Assembly: GCA_024516155.1 (NCBI GenBank) | Contig: JAJJXM010000016.1 | Span: forward strand, 799,501 to 863,500 | DNA: 64,000 bases | DNA from: Pyronema omphalodes | Lineage: Eukaryota > Ascomycota > Pezizomycetes > Pezizales > Pyronemataceae | Direction of reading: 5' to 3' | Part shown: positions 23,979 through 36,451 of the stretch, piece by piece | Layout: the number at the start of each line of letters is the position of its first letter | How positions within the stretch are numbered: the stretch's first letter is position 1 | Notes under the pieces: model-generated | What the model saw: the letters and a program-made list of their open reading frames with translations, nothing else | Told to the model about the DNA's origin: nothing | Database searches by the model: none | Position numbers and translations under genes: made by a program

Positions 23979-25904
23979 CTAAACTCGGATCTTATCCAAC
24001 TGCGAAACTATATCGCGCAAAAACATTTTTGATACAAGCATCTGATCCTCCGAAGACGGTTTCCCATTAGACCTCGACATATTCTTTACCCGATCCGTTA
24101 TTTCCAAACACTTCCTAACTGCCTCCATATATATTTTTCCCGTCGTTTCCGCCAGCATTGGTACATAATTCGCCATAACATAATCGCTCAAATCCTGTGC
24201 CGAGAGTAGACCAGAGGTATTCGTCTGATCATACATATTCTGCCAAGTTCCAATCTCAAGCAAAATCAAACCCAAGGAATAAATATCATATTGAGGTAAG
24301 TAAGGACGGTTGTAGTAACGTATAGTATCAGGATGTTGATAGACCATGTATTCCCTGGATTTCATCGCCACTGCAGCCCTGTTTAATCCAATTACATCCT
24401 CCGCAAGAAAGTCCTCGGGTTCATCAAAAAGCCAGCCCACGAAATATGGTTTTCCTAAAGCGCATCGTCGTTGTCTTGAGGGGCCATTGCCGTCGGAGGA
24501 TTCAGCAGGGAGGAATAGGATTGAGGTAGGTCGGATATTTTGATGAGTTGACCCGCATGCGTGGATCATGTAAAGAGATGTCGCCAGTTGTTGAGCAATT
24601 CTAACGCGGGTTGCGAGTGAAATCGGCTCTGTCTTATTCCTCATGAGCATAAAAAGGTCAGTGGGTGCTCTTATGGTTAAAGTTCCAGGGACTCGGAGCT
24701 GGTCGGGATGTTTAAGGTGCATGTAGGAAGGCAACTCGTAGACAAATCCATAAGCACCCTCGGCTTCGTCATGGAAGTATCCAGTACAATCTAGCATTTT
24801 TATACTACTAGGTTTTTCATCTGCACAGAGAAATTCGGCCAACATTAAGATATGCTCCTTATGAACTTTTTGTGTATGGCTGCTCAGTTCCGGTGATCGG
24901 TAATGTTTGTATTCGATTATGACCATAGTACGGTCTCTTGAGCATGAGGCGAGGTAGGCATTACCGCGAGACCAATATAGCTCACTACCCTTGCCGTGAA
25001 ATATTTCATAGTCTCGTTTATGAAATAATGTCGGTGGACGCACAGGTCGTATCTTTATGTGGGGGTCGGTTTTAGCTTTTGCCCGTAGCTTTGCAGCTTC
25101 GGCAAGTTTTCTGTAGCTGCGAGCGTAGAAACCTTTGCTCGGGGAGGATCGGTCATCTAATTCTGATTTCCGCGCAGCGTCGTGGATATCGAGAAGGCTC
25201 CGGAGGTTGTCCTTATTGATGAGCATTGTGGCTATGAGACTGAGGTTCATGATATTGCGGGATTCGGGACTACAAAGATTGTAGAGCTCATCGTTAAAGT
25301 TCCGGAGATATGTTAGAAAGGTGTCGAGTCTATCACAATCGTTAATGGCCCAGTCGCAGCGGGATAGATATCTGATTGCGTCGCGGTTTTTATCGAGGAG
25401 ACGCTGGGAAAATGGAATCTTGCAGAGGCCGTGAAGAATGTCTACTACGTCGGGATCTTCTAATTCCTATAGGAATTTATTTGTTATATTCTTCAGATAA
25501 TTAGGTAAGGATATACAAACCTCGTCTGTTCTTGAGATCGCAACCTTTATCAATCCAAAATCCACTGTGAGCCTCGTTTCATTCGTAAACAAATCGGAAA
25601 TTTTGTGTAATGCAGACAAGATAGCATCCGCAACTGCAGGTCCAGACTCGATAAAGTTTATTAAACTCAGAACTTCGGTCTTGCGGGCTCGAATCCCTTT
25701 GTATGTATCCTCGTTGAATCCCCAATATTCGGCCCAGCAGGAGAGTCTTTCCCGCTGACACCAGACTTGGCGCAGAAGTATTTGTTGATCATTATCGTCG
25801 GTGACTTGAGCCTTGAGCGCGTCCGTTATTATTAAGTAGCCTGTAAAAGCCGACGCGTATATTTCGGTAATCCCCTGTGCAAGCTGATCTGCTGGGACCG
25901 ACAT
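23979..25904 (-). CDS. HeLo-like N-terminal domain fused to a protein-kinase-like (pseudokinase) domain
   Basis: The model is complement of 23979..25466 joined to 25521..25904 (623 residues). The 54-nt intron (GTTTGT...CCTATAG) is phase 0. Residues about 8-200 are helical and resemble the fungal HeLo/prion-inhibition domain, including the hallmark block near residue 50 (QRERLSCWAEYWGF). HeLo domains are membrane-targeting cell-death domains known from HET-S and related proteins. Residues about 265-600 follow the kinase fold: a VAIK-like VIIEYK (Lys about 315), a catalytic-loop equivalent HQNIRPTSILF at about 436, and DIYSLGLILLEIGTW at about 522. The HRD aspartate is replaced, and the DFG position reads VGW (about 471-473), so catalysis looks lost. 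The order matches the fungal HeLo-kinase class and recalls animal MLKL. The HeLo call is by pattern, not by search. Confidence 0.8.
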
Positions 25905-26360
25905 TTTGATTTCGCTTCGACAGGAGTTTTGTTGAAGTCAAAGGATCGCGAGCGGGGAAAGAGGTGGGGTGCACAACTGATAGACAAAATAATAACCATG
26001 TTCCTCCCTTCCTAGTATTTAAACATTTTTTCTCTGATTTCATTGCGCGACCTGCCCCGCTCTCGGAAGCGACACCTCCTATGGGAAGTACGTAACTTGG
26101 TGAGGTGCGGGGAATCCCCGTGTCTTACCTTCCAGTGTTTCACGATTATCGGCTGTAGTAAGCCGCGGTGAGCGTCATAGTATTTGTTACTCCATTCTTG
26201 TTCGCAAAATGATGAGTCGCCAGAAGCACACGTCATCATCGACATTCAACCTCATCGACGACCATCGCAGCAGATGAGTCGACTGTCACACAACAGACGA
26301 AGCACTCTGATAGTACATTACTTTCTTTTGTATATATTTGATAACAGTACAACAGTAACA
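25905..26360. other. Upstream region of the HeLo/kinase-like gene
   Basis: This stretch separates the start of the minus-strand HeLo/kinase-like gene from the 5S rRNA gene. It must hold the promoter of the former. No reading frame or repeat here can be supported. Confidence 0.5.
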
Positions 26361-26477
26361 GCTACGGTCATAGAATCATGAATACAACGCATCCCGTCCG
26401 CTCTGCGCTATTTAAGCATGATATCGTCCGGCTAGTACTGTCGTGGGTGACCAGACGGGAATCCCGGATACTGTAGT
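26361..26477 (+). rRNA. 5S ribosomal RNA (dispersed copy)
   Basis: The 117-nt sequence has the eukaryotic 5S core CATCCCGTCCGCTCTGCGC, then TTTAAGCATGAT, then GTACTGTCGTGGGTGACCA and GGGAATCCCGGATACTGTAG. Helix I pairs GCTACGGT with ACTGTAGT, and helix II pairs ATCATG with CATGAT. A run of five T follows directly as the Pol III terminator. Dispersed single 5S genes are normal in filamentous ascomycetes. The internal control region (box A / intermediate element / box C) lies within the gene. Confidence 0.93.
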
Positions 26478-29202
26478 TTTTGCCGCGTTCTGCGTAATCT
26501 CTTCTCAAGGGGCTCTCTACGTTTGAATCATAATCAGATGTTTTGTGTTGTAATTTTTGGAGGGTAGTAGGGTGTGAAAACACTGAAGACAGTGGAATAG
26601 TAGCCTCGCCACAGAGTAGTGCATCATAAACTGTTCAAATGTATGTACACGATGACATAGATGAGTCCCTAGCATGTTCGTAAGAACGCGTTACCTCACG
26701 ACCCTATGCGCAAATCCGTCAATCCTCTAGGTGGCAATAAAGGCCGATCTCGTGGTCAACTCATGGAAGCCAGGCATGATTTATGAAACGTTACGAAACA
26801 CTGCGACAGTGTACGGCAGTAATATGTACATTTGGGGTCATAATACAACATGATTTGAAATTATGAGAGTTTAAGATGTGATTATCATCGAATAACTAAC
26901 TCCCCATAACGCCGGAATTTCATCACGTGTTAATACCTTGATGTGGTAACTCTTGACTTAGCTTCCTTTCTCCTGTTGTTAGTCACTTTCATTACAGATA
27001 ATGCACTTTCATACCACAGGTTTAAAGTTCAACGTTTCAATAGCTACAAGTCCATCTCACCCAACCCAAGAACCTCAAATCCATAAATTATATGGCTAGC
27101 ATATCGCCAGGATAAATATCATCATCTGAATATAATACTAAGGTTGCCCATATGGCATTTATACTATAACATACATACACCTTCAGCACAAATAGACTAG
27201 CTATATATCATGACCCTACCTCCAATTAACGGTCACCGTCCTAGAAGTCCTTGTGTTTTTAGACTCCAGACAGCATGCAGACTCAGAGTCAGAGCGGCAA
27301 CAATGCTTTGCAAGCGCAAATGTCGTGATTTATGCCAGTTATACACAAAATCCTCACCAAGTGGTGTTATAGACAGTTACAGAAATTTTGCCCAGAAGCC
27401 GGGATCCTGAGGGGTGTTAGTAAAGTAAGTTTTGACTTCCAACCGGAGTTGGTGATAAGGGAGGGAGAGGGGGATGAGTAGGTATTTACATTGTGAGCCG
27501 AAGGTGAATTGAATTGAAGTTGCTGCACATTGGCATCCGTTATAGATATCAAGAATACTCGTGTCAATAATTTCTGTAATCACAATGATTCTTGGTTTTT
27601 TGCGGTTTGCTCTTTTGCAGCTTTCCGCGAGAATACGTCGTAGGTCTACATATAATGCGTTGGTTATTAACTAGTCTAATCCATAAAGTGAGACTGGGAA
27701 TTTGCAATACTAACCTTGGTGAGAACTTGAAAGTTGAAAGATCGTCCATCAATCCGTTGCAGTATCATAGATACTAGATAGTCCAACTTCCGGCAAGTTC
27801 GTAGAATGTTTGGGTGGTCGGTGCGTAACGTCTTTTAAACTCCTTATACTATTGACCTGGGACTTTGTGATAGTTGGTTGGGTTTTGGCATTGTTGATAT
27901 AGCTTAAATCCGTGGTAAAAGCCGATTATCTCGTAGGCTGATAATAGGAACAAGCAGCTAAGAAAAGTTAGCTCTATAACAACAGACTATCTTCCTTGAT
28001 AAATGCCAATTCTTGTAGCATAAAAATCTCTTTGGACTTCCTCTTTACATTTGCGGGGGTCGAGGTATTTACCACTAGCCAAGCCCAAACAGGCACACCG
28101 ACATAAGACGGCGATGATGTTGAAGCTTTCTTGTGGTACGACAAAGCTGGACTGGTGGATACTAAATTGAGTGACACGTCGTAGATATAGTTTCAGTCAT
28201 TAAGCGATGAGGGAGTTGAACGGTAGCGATGTAGTCACTGTGCAGTTAGCAATGTGTGTCGCGTTATAGCAACGCGTTAGGGGAACTTACTTGTATTGTA
28301 GAATAAATCGATTGTCTTAAAAATGGATAATCTTAAATTGAATTTATTTCAATCGATATTTCGATGCGTAGATAGTTGGAACTTGAAACTCCGGTGAGTT
28401 GATAAAAGTATCATGAGTGGCGGGTGAACCATGGACCAGGTGGTCTATTTGTGTGTGCTGTAGATGATGAGAAGAGAAATTCTCAAGGGGGGAAGGGCCT
28501 TTATATAGCTGGTCTAGAACCGCCCTTTTTGGATTTCGATAACATGTTTAGGATTGTGGCGGGTATTCATGAGGAGTCACTCGGGATATGGATGTGGGTT
28601 TGAGGATGCAGATTTGGCTGGAGGGAAAGATTTGTGGTCGTTGATAGCTTTCAATGATTAATATGGTATTTGAATGTAATTATTGATGTGGTTTTGTGAC
28701 ATTACTGTGACTGACTCAGCGATGACTTAATGCCAGCGTGAGAAAAGAAACATAATGGTTAGTCACAAATGTCACTCGAAGGGGAACGGTACGTAAGGGC
28801 ATGGTTACGGCAATTGGAATACATGAAATCGACCACTTGTACATTATAAGTCAATAGCCGGTGGTTGTTAAATGGGGGTGAACCTTTCCATAGTTTATAA
28901 AAACTTGTCAGTACCACAGCGTGTAGCAGCAGAGGAAGTTATCCGTGTGCGTGATATAACACTGGAGCAAAGATTGCTCACGTCAGCTATAGTGAATGTT
29001 TCGAATGATAAAAGTGAGCAAAGGTTGTAATGTATGGGGGATTAGCCATCATGATCATGAAGTTTCGCATGGATTGTAGAGTTTTCGTCACTAAGGGTCG
29101 ATTGCAGCATCATTAACCCGCAGTATTCCTACAAAAATTCTTCTCCATCCTCCACCTCTGTTACACCTCACATCGCCATTCATCCTGGAATCCGACACGA
29201 CA
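26478..29202. other. 2.7-kb stretch with unresolved coding-like and splice-like signals
   Basis: No complete gene could be built. On the minus strand, 27.4-28.3 kb contains splice-like pairs (a GTAAGT...GCTAACTGCACAG at about 28293..28241 and a GTTAGT...ATATGTAG near 27719..27650) flanked by short open segments in several frames. They may mark a decayed or multi-exon gene. The remainder is AT-rich. Confidence 0.4.
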
Positions 29203-30010
29203 ATGGACGACGAAAAAATAGCACCGGACACCACATCCTTTTACTCGATTTCACCACCGGTCTCCAACACGGCAATCGAAGTCGGAAGCGAGGTCAACGT
29301 CGGCTGTTTCACCTCGCTTAGGGCGGCTTTCTTCTCCTGGTTATGGCCTTTACCCGTGGAGGAACCGCGCTGCGAAGCGTTTCCTTACGTCAGTCAATCT
29401 ACTGGATCTACTGCGCCTCTTAATCCACCTTCTCTATTCCCTGAGTGGACTGCCGATGAACTCGATACACTTATTCGGCGCTGGTTAAACACGCATCCAG
29501 GTTAGACTTCCATCTCTTGGCTTCCAGACGAAGCTTCGGACAGATCTGCTAACAATTCCAGGACCTCTAAGTCATCCCCAGAACTCAGAGATAGCATCAC
29601 TAATCACCCTTGTGGACACTAAAAATGCAAACAGACACGACATTGAAATTCTCCATGCGACACTCCTACACCGCCTCCGAATGGATCACAACACGGAACA
29701 ACTAGCACGTGAGATCGGGCTGATCAACTACCCTGGAATGTTTGAAGAAGGCGGGATGATTGAAGACTTTGAACCCCCTCCAGGAAGACCATTGACTATT
29801 GCGGCCCGAAGATTACTCCTAGAATGCCAAGGTGAATGGAAGGAAGCACTAATGCCGCTACCAAAGACTGGTGTCAGGACAAGATATAGAAGACCAAAGT
29901 ATTGGCTGGTATCTGTTGCCGCTGAAAAAGGTTGGACCCACCGAGAACTCGACCAGGCGATGCAGCAGTGGTTCCGAGAGAGAGGCGGTGATGGCCTATT
30001 TACCACATAA
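29203..30010 (+). CDS. Hypothetical protein, two exons
   Basis: The model joins 29203..29500 and 29562..30010 (248 residues). The 61-nt intron starts GTTAGA, has TGCTAAC and ends TTCCAG, with phase 1 on both sides. The N-terminal 75 residues are low-complexity with one short hydrophobic patch (AAFFSWLWPL). Two tryptophan-led helical segments, WTADELDTLIRRWLN (about residue 84) and WTHRELDQAMQQWF (about residue 229), have similar spacing and recall SANT/Myb-like helices. They are too short and divergent to assign. There is no signal peptide. Function unknown. Confidence 0.78.
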
Positions 30011-31784
30011 TATCACGGAAGCCGTTATGGCAACGTGTGAGAAGTATTCGAGGAGTCTGGCGTTCTACGGGTTATGTTTCATTGTGTCATGGGTAATATT
30101 ATTAACGAACTGAGGGGGCACGAAAGGAAAAACATGGGGGATCTCTATGGGATAATTTATAATGTGGAACCGGATACCGATATATACTCACGGATTGCTT
30201 CTCGCTCTTACTACTTCTATATCACTTAACCAAAATAAAAGCCTTTATAACTGATATCACTGATTAGAAATACTATCGGCAATATTTCGCGATATATAGT
30301 AACCCTGGAAGCTCCACGTGTTTGACGTTAACTAAGAATGATCCGATCGTAGGACTGTTTACCTCGCCGAAGTGACTTCCGAAGCCCTAGGAAATGGCGG
30401 TAGCCACGTCTACATCGTCTCTCGGCGGTTGGCGCCTGACAACACATAGGCGCTTGTGAGGGTTCAGCTGCGAAATATCCGAAGGTTTTTATCGGTCCCT
30501 CCGGTGTAGGAAAACTACTGTTGACAAACAGTTTGTGCGATGAGGAAGTCTCTAGACTGCGGGAATTCCACCACTGTTATCCTCTTTCTTATCTTCATTT
30601 CCGGTGAGGTATTTCATCGAGCCCGGAAGTCGGATTGGGAGTGTGCAAACGACGCGGTGTCTTTTGTTCAAAGCGAGGATTCGCCGAGCGAAGTTGCTGA
30701 TTGATTCGCTTCCGCCGCTTCGATCAGCTTTATTATTGGCAAAAATAAAGAACCGGACGAAGGGGGAAATATTCCAGAGCTTTGACCCTGGCTAGTCCTT
30801 CCGCTTCCAAAGTCACTCACTCATCCAGTCGTCGCCTAGAGGCCAGTGCCATTGACACATGGGTATCCGACGCTGTCGACGTCAGACATTAGCTCCCGTC
30901 ACTGTTACTGAAAGTGGTGCTGTTAACAAGTAGTTACAACGTATCTCCCTTATCTCCTGGCCTTCCTTGGGTTCCTCAGTCTCGACTAAGTCGGGAGTCG
31001 GCATAGAGTACGTGTGGTTTTGGGGCCGGTGCGTATCGGATATCGGCACGGCCTCGAAAAGACAGCGTCGGCCTTGAATGTCGGTGCGTCGGCACGCCAA
31101 AATAGAATCATATTATATCACTCAGGTGTAATTTCTACGTTTCTAAAAACAAAATACATTGATAAACAAACACCTCAAATGTCTTGGAGGGGTTGGAAGC
31201 TCAAGGGTTTGCTGAAAATCTCTAGATCTTGTCTCTGATCAGAACAGCCTGTTTGATAGTCTTCTACGATGGACATGGTGATTCAAGAGTACTTGTTGTC
31301 AAGCTTATAGTCAACACCAAAACAAGCACCTACTCTAAGCTCATCGCCATCATTCATCTCAATATGATATCATCCATTCCACCGGCCGATATGACACTTC
31401 AGTATCAACGCACGGATTACCAACAAAACGCCTCTTGTTATCGTCTCGTCGCCGCCATCGCCGCTGTAAGGAAGCTTCTAGCTTCTAGCTTCCGCATCGG
31501 CAAAACTTGTTGATCCAATTATTGGAACCGGCGATCCGTGGTTTGTGTTTTAGTCCGGTGCCGATCCCTGATCCGGGAATCCCGTCAACGGGGCTTTTTG
31601 TTAGACTTGGTTGTAAATAGTAAATACTGTATACGTAGGGCTCCTCAGCCTTATGTTCCTTAAGACTTATATATATTCCGAGAGAACCTCAAAAAAGAAT
31701 CCTGTCACAGAAGCCATAGAAGCTCCAGCCAGCCCTACAACAAAGACAACCAAAAAAAAATATACATCTCCACTCACCAAAAAA
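30011..31784. other. 1.8-kb intergenic stretch
   Basis: No supported gene. Several frames of about 60-95 codons begin without ATG and lack splice context. The last ~150 bases before the NADH dehydrogenase start are A-rich (runs of A at about 31752 and 31780) as is common in fungal 5' leaders. Confidence 0.5.
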
Positions 31785-33338
31785 ATGGCTTCTAGATCTA
31801 TCTGTCAACAGCTTATGAGAATACCTCCTCGTCCTCTTACAACCTTCAGACCTGGACAGCAACAAAGATGGATGTCCCTAGAAGCTCTCAACGCCAGCAA
31901 ACATGGTAATTCACCTCCTTTCCTTCTTTTTAACCATCATATCCAAAAACCCAAACTAACCAACAACCACAGACCGAGAACGTGTTCTTATCCTCGGATC
32001 CGGATGGGGAGGTTTCGGAGTCGCCAGATCTCTCGACACAAGTCTCTACCAACCCATCATCGTAACTCCCCGCACCTACTTCGTCTTCACACCTCTCCTC
32101 GCCGGAACCGCCGTTGGAACACTAGAATTCCGAACGGCCATGGAAAGCGCCCACAACATCAAAGGAGTCGATGTCATCCGGGGTCGTGGAGAAAATATCG
32201 ATTTCGCGAATAAACAACTCCACATTGAAAGTCAAGACGGATCACTAGTGATGGATTATGATAAGCTTATCATCTCTGTTGGTGCTTATGCCCAGACCTT
32301 TGGAGTTCCGGGTGTTAAGGAACATGCGTTCTTTTTGAAGGATGTTGCGGATGCTAGAAGAATTCGTGATAGGATTTTGGAACGGTTTGAAGAGGCGGCT
32401 TTGCCCATGTTGAATGATGCTAAGAGAAAGGAGCTCCTCCATTTCGTTGTTGTTGGTGGTGGTCCTACTGGTGTTGAGTTCGCGGCTGAGCTTCATGATC
32501 TTTTGGAGGATGATTTGAAACATACTTACCCCGACTTGGTCAACTTGGCAAAGATCACGGTGTATGATGTTGCCCCTAACATCTTGGCTATGTTCGATAA
32601 GAAGCTTCAGGGTTATGCGACTCAGCTTTTTGATAGACAACATATCGAGGTTGCTACTTCGCATCATGTTCTTGAGGTCCAGCCCGATGCGATTGTTACT
32701 AAGGAGGAGGGAAGAGTTCCGTGTGGTGCTATCATCTGGAGTACTGGATTGGTTCCTAATACCTTTGTTGCCAACACTATCGCAAAGCCTTTCAAGACCC
32801 TTGGAACGGATAAGGAGATGAAGATTGTTAAGGCACCCAGGGGAATGATTCAGGTTGATTCTAGACTTAGAGTTTTGGTGGAGCCAAAGGAAGGTGGTGA
32901 GGCAAAGCCATTGAAGGATGTATTTGCGCTCGGTGACTGTGCTTCCATCAAGGACCAGATGTTGCCTGCCACTGCACAGGTTGCGAACCAGCAGGCGAAA
33001 TGGTTAGGAAAGGCGCTTAACAAGAGTGGAAAGAAAATGGCAGAGGTTACAGAGGAGGCGGAGTTTCAGTTTAGGAGTTTGGGAATTATGGCGTACCTTG
33101 GTTCTTGGAATGCTGTTATGCAGAAGGATAAGTTGGATGTTAAGGGAAAGCTTTCTTGGTTGCTCTGGAGAACGGCTTACCTTACTAAGTCCGTGAGCTG
33201 GAGGAACAGAGGTTTGATCACTGTTTACTGGTAAGTTTTTTTTCTATCCCAACAGCGATGATAAGAGGATCAGGTTACTAATACAATGGCTACAGGTTCT
33301 TGAACTGGGTTTTTGGACGTGATATCAACAGATTTTAG
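31785..33338 (+). CDS. Type II NADH:ubiquinone oxidoreductase (alternative NADH dehydrogenase), mitochondrial
   Basis: The model joins 31785..31905, 31973..33230 and 33296..33338 (473 residues). Introns are 67 nt (branch AACTAAC) and 65 nt (branch TTACTAAT). This single-subunit flavoenzyme passes electrons from NADH to ubiquinone without pumping protons. Residues 1-34 are a typical Arg-rich, Gln-rich mitochondrial presequence. The FAD Rossmann motif is VLILGSGWGGFGVAR (about 44-58). The second, NADH-binding Rossmann motif is VVVGGGPTGVEFAAEL (about 198-213). The FAD-closing motif is VFALGDCAS (about 360), followed by the quinone-site-like PATAQVANQQAKWL. The tail YWFLNWVFGRDINRF is the conserved amphipathic membrane anchor. 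There is no EF-hand insert, unlike calcium-regulated external enzymes. Internal versus external orientation is not decided. Confidence 0.93.
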
Positions 33339-34071
33339 ATGGATGACTCGGTAAAGGCGTATATGCATTGATTAGATGGTTATCATTCCGGAGTTAGGTT
33401 ATAGATGGCATTCGGTTTTGGTTTAAGTAGATGAATAGATTTCAATTTTTTTTGGGTCCACAATATGCTTGCTATCACGTGTTTCGTGTTGTGATGGTTT
33501 CTTTGCTGCGGTTCCGGCTTGATATGCTGTTTAACTCGCTTCTCGATTCTTCGGTTGCCGATGCTGGTGATGATGCATGAAGCAGGCGGAAAGGCATACC
33601 AGGCCGAATTCCAATCGCGGTTTAAAGCAACAAAGATATTAGTATGTATCCCATGGCCTCGGTATAAGCTCTAGGGAATTATGTACGGCTATGTATGCCC
33701 CACCATAGAGCTGATGGTGGGGGGTTTCGGGTTATTGTACGGGCATGTATCACATCTTGCCTTAGCTTGAGGGTTAACATCAAGGCACTATGCGGGACCA
33801 AGTCTCACACGCGGTAAAAGTGCAGATTCATTTATTCCCAAACTACCGTACAAACAATCTATACACATGACAATCATTTTCTTCGTATCGACAACGTAAA
33901 CATAGCAGAGCAAAATTCCTCCATGACCTAAAAAAAAGCTGTAAAAAGCAAAAATGGTATCCCATAGATATCGTCGTATCATTACCCATATCACATCTCT
34001 CAAGCTGACCCTAACACGTAACAACACAACACCCCAACTCCTAAGAAAATGGTGTTCTAAAAAGAAATCTT
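33339..34071. other. Convergent 3' region between NADH dehydrogenase and MARVEL-like genes
   Basis: This 0.7-kb stretch separates two genes that point towards each other, so it should hold both polyadenylation regions. It is T-rich near 33450. I see no further gene or repeat. Confidence 0.6.
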
Positions 34072-34749
34072 CTATCGCTCATAACGGATGCTGGCAGCAT
34101 TGTTCACCTGCCATGCCATCAAGCATAACCAGAGACAGCAGAAAGATGCAATCATCTCCATCGCAAAAGCTGTCTTCCAAAGGTTACACATTCCCTCTTG
34201 CTGAATACGAGCAAGAGTCTCCCTTGTAGCTCCTCCCCAGGTGTTGTCGCCGTAAACGTAGCGAACACAGTTGTCATTGATACTACCCATGGGTCCCCAC
34301 AACTCGATAGAGCTTTTGACGAGTCCAGTGAGCCAAAAGACAAACAAAACAAAGCCGCCGAAAATAATCGGAATCGGCAATAGCATGTGAATGTAGTATA
34401 GAACGACCGAGACGAGCACGAAAACAATAGTCATAGCTCCAGTGGCAATGAGGAAAAAGTAGTACCTAAAGTGCGCTGTTAGCGTTGTTGCCTAGCTGTA
34501 TGAGTAGCTGCTGGAAGGTGGGTACACATACCATGGGTTCGTAAAGTGTAGACGGTCCTGAACGGACGCAAAGTACGAATAGGCTCCCAAGGTAATCGCT
34601 CCAGTACAGAAGAGCGCAAAGAGAATCAGCGACAATGAAATCTCAGGCCAGCGAAAGGCGCGTCTTGTAATGACAACCCGTTGCCCCGCCTCGACACTGG
34701 TGTAGGAGGTCGAGGTCGTTGTTGTGATATCCGAAGTATGGAGTGCCAT
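34072..34749 (-). CDS. Four-helix membrane protein, MARVEL-like
   Basis: The model is complement of 34072..34465 joined to 34532..34749 (203 residues). The 66-nt intron (GTATGT...TTTAG, with CGCTAAC) is phase 2 and restores a Trp codon in NPWYYFF. Four hydrophobic segments lie at about residues 37-60, 73-98, 100-122 and 167-190. Both ends are hydrophilic, and there is an extracellular-type loop between helices 3 and 4 with a Cys. This topology, with an Arg/Trp before helix 1, matches fungal MARVEL-domain proteins (tetraspan proteins of eisosome or export-related membranes). The cargo or partner is unknown. The family call is by topology and general resemblance. Confidence 0.82.
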
Positions 34750-36451
34750 GTTGTCGCTTGTCGTTGCGTTTTGCGCGGGAGGATTGGTTTGTTAACTGTG
34801 CTCTAGCCGCGGACTATGTCGACTTGTCGAACGTCGTGGACTGGATTTTTTCGGTCGAACTCTCGTTTTCAAAAACCTGTTGCTGAAATGGAGGAAACAA
34901 GTGGAGGACGAGTATGTTCTCGACTTGGTGGAAAAAAGCGGTGGCTTCCTTGCATGCGCCGCGTTACCTCTTTGCTATCCCACTATGGTCCCAGGGCAAG
35001 GAAGAGGGCGGAGCTGGCAACTAATGTGTTGTCCAACCTCTTCTTTTTATGCGAAGCCGCCGACACCATTCAAAAGTGGGACACGTTGACCCTGCAGCTC
35101 CCAACTGAGTGCTTCCCTAGTCAGGCACATCGAACAGAATGACGCCTTCAGAGGCAGGAATATGGATCCGCCGGGGAATTGATAATGAAAATATTTGGAG
35201 ACGAGAGAAGGAGCGTCTCGCTTGCTGCCGACGAGCGTTGCGCAGGGGAGGGTAAAATGACATAAATAGAGGTTTGTTGCTATGGTAACCGACGGACAGG
35301 GATATGGGATATGGGATATGGTCAAGTCGGCCATCTTATGCATGCACAGTAGTGGGGGTTGCGGGGCAGGCAGCTGGGCAAGCAGGCAGGCCAGGACCCA
35401 ATTCCATTAATAGCATCATTTTAACCATGGTATTGGTGATGCATTTCTGACAGAAAGGCTTTTAGGATGGAATCCAGGGTGTTGAATGCACGCTTCATCT
35501 CAAGTATCGGCCCGTTCCATAGCGTCCGTTTTTATCATGATGCATGCTACCGAGACGGGCCGTGATCAAACGATAGAAATGAATTTATGGAAATTCATCA
35601 ATCATCACATTTGTAGCATTCCCACACGTGCAATTGTATCCTATAAACACTGGGGTTCATCTGTATTGAATGGTGTCTCAATCCGCGTGATGAAGATCCT
35701 GAGAAACTAATCTACCGTCATGGATAACATGAACCCGTTTTGAAGAATTTAATTGATATTTTGATGTATCATAAAATGGTTGAAATGTAGTTTTTCTTGA
35801 GAGTCAGCCCTATGGTTCCAGCGTGGAATACCAACACGTACTTTTACGTCATTATTCTCGCCTTATGCCCCCCGTTCATCCCTGGAACCCTGCGGCAATC
35901 TATTTTCCATTAGTTTGACCGTATCAAAATCTATCCAAGATATCTGTACATCTCTTTCATCTCTCCTGTAACTCTCAATGGCTACCTCATCTTTAACTCA
36001 TCTAAGGTAATTCAGACCTAGCAGATGCACTTTCCCCTCATCTACCCATCACATACGCAGTAACGTGGGGAGCATGTACGATAGATAAATTCATTTAGCA
36101 TGGAGTCCTGCAGAACTCAATTTATTTCATAGCCTGCAGCAAGCATCCTACATACTTTATGATACATATGTAGTTTGTAGGTACCCAAGACACCACGAGT
36201 CACAATTATGACATTGTGCGAGTGACATATCATGCCCCACCTTGTGCGTCCCAGCCTCGACTCCATAACATAAGAATTTCAATCCCAATTCAGATACCCC
36301 TCAGAACTAAAACAATCCCCCCCTCCCCAGTATGGCTACACTTAAAGCCCTAAAACAACCCCCCTCCCCCCCTTACCAGTATGACTCTACCCAACCCCCC
36401 AACCCCCCAACACAATCCCCACAACCCCAACCCACCCCACCCCGCAACACC
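34750..36451. other. 1.7-kb intergenic stretch, C-rich at its right end
   Basis: The left part is the promoter side of the MARVEL-like gene. A near-perfect GGGATATGGGATATG repeat lies near 35302. From about 36300 the + strand becomes very C-rich; this is the 3' flank of the minus-strand S/T-P-rich gene. No gene is supported. Confidence 0.5.

Noticed and set aside
31560..31610. GC-rich inverted repeat followed by T-run resembling a bacterial terminator
   Set aside because: The context is a eukaryotic nuclear genome, so rho-independent termination does not apply; the stem is imperfect.
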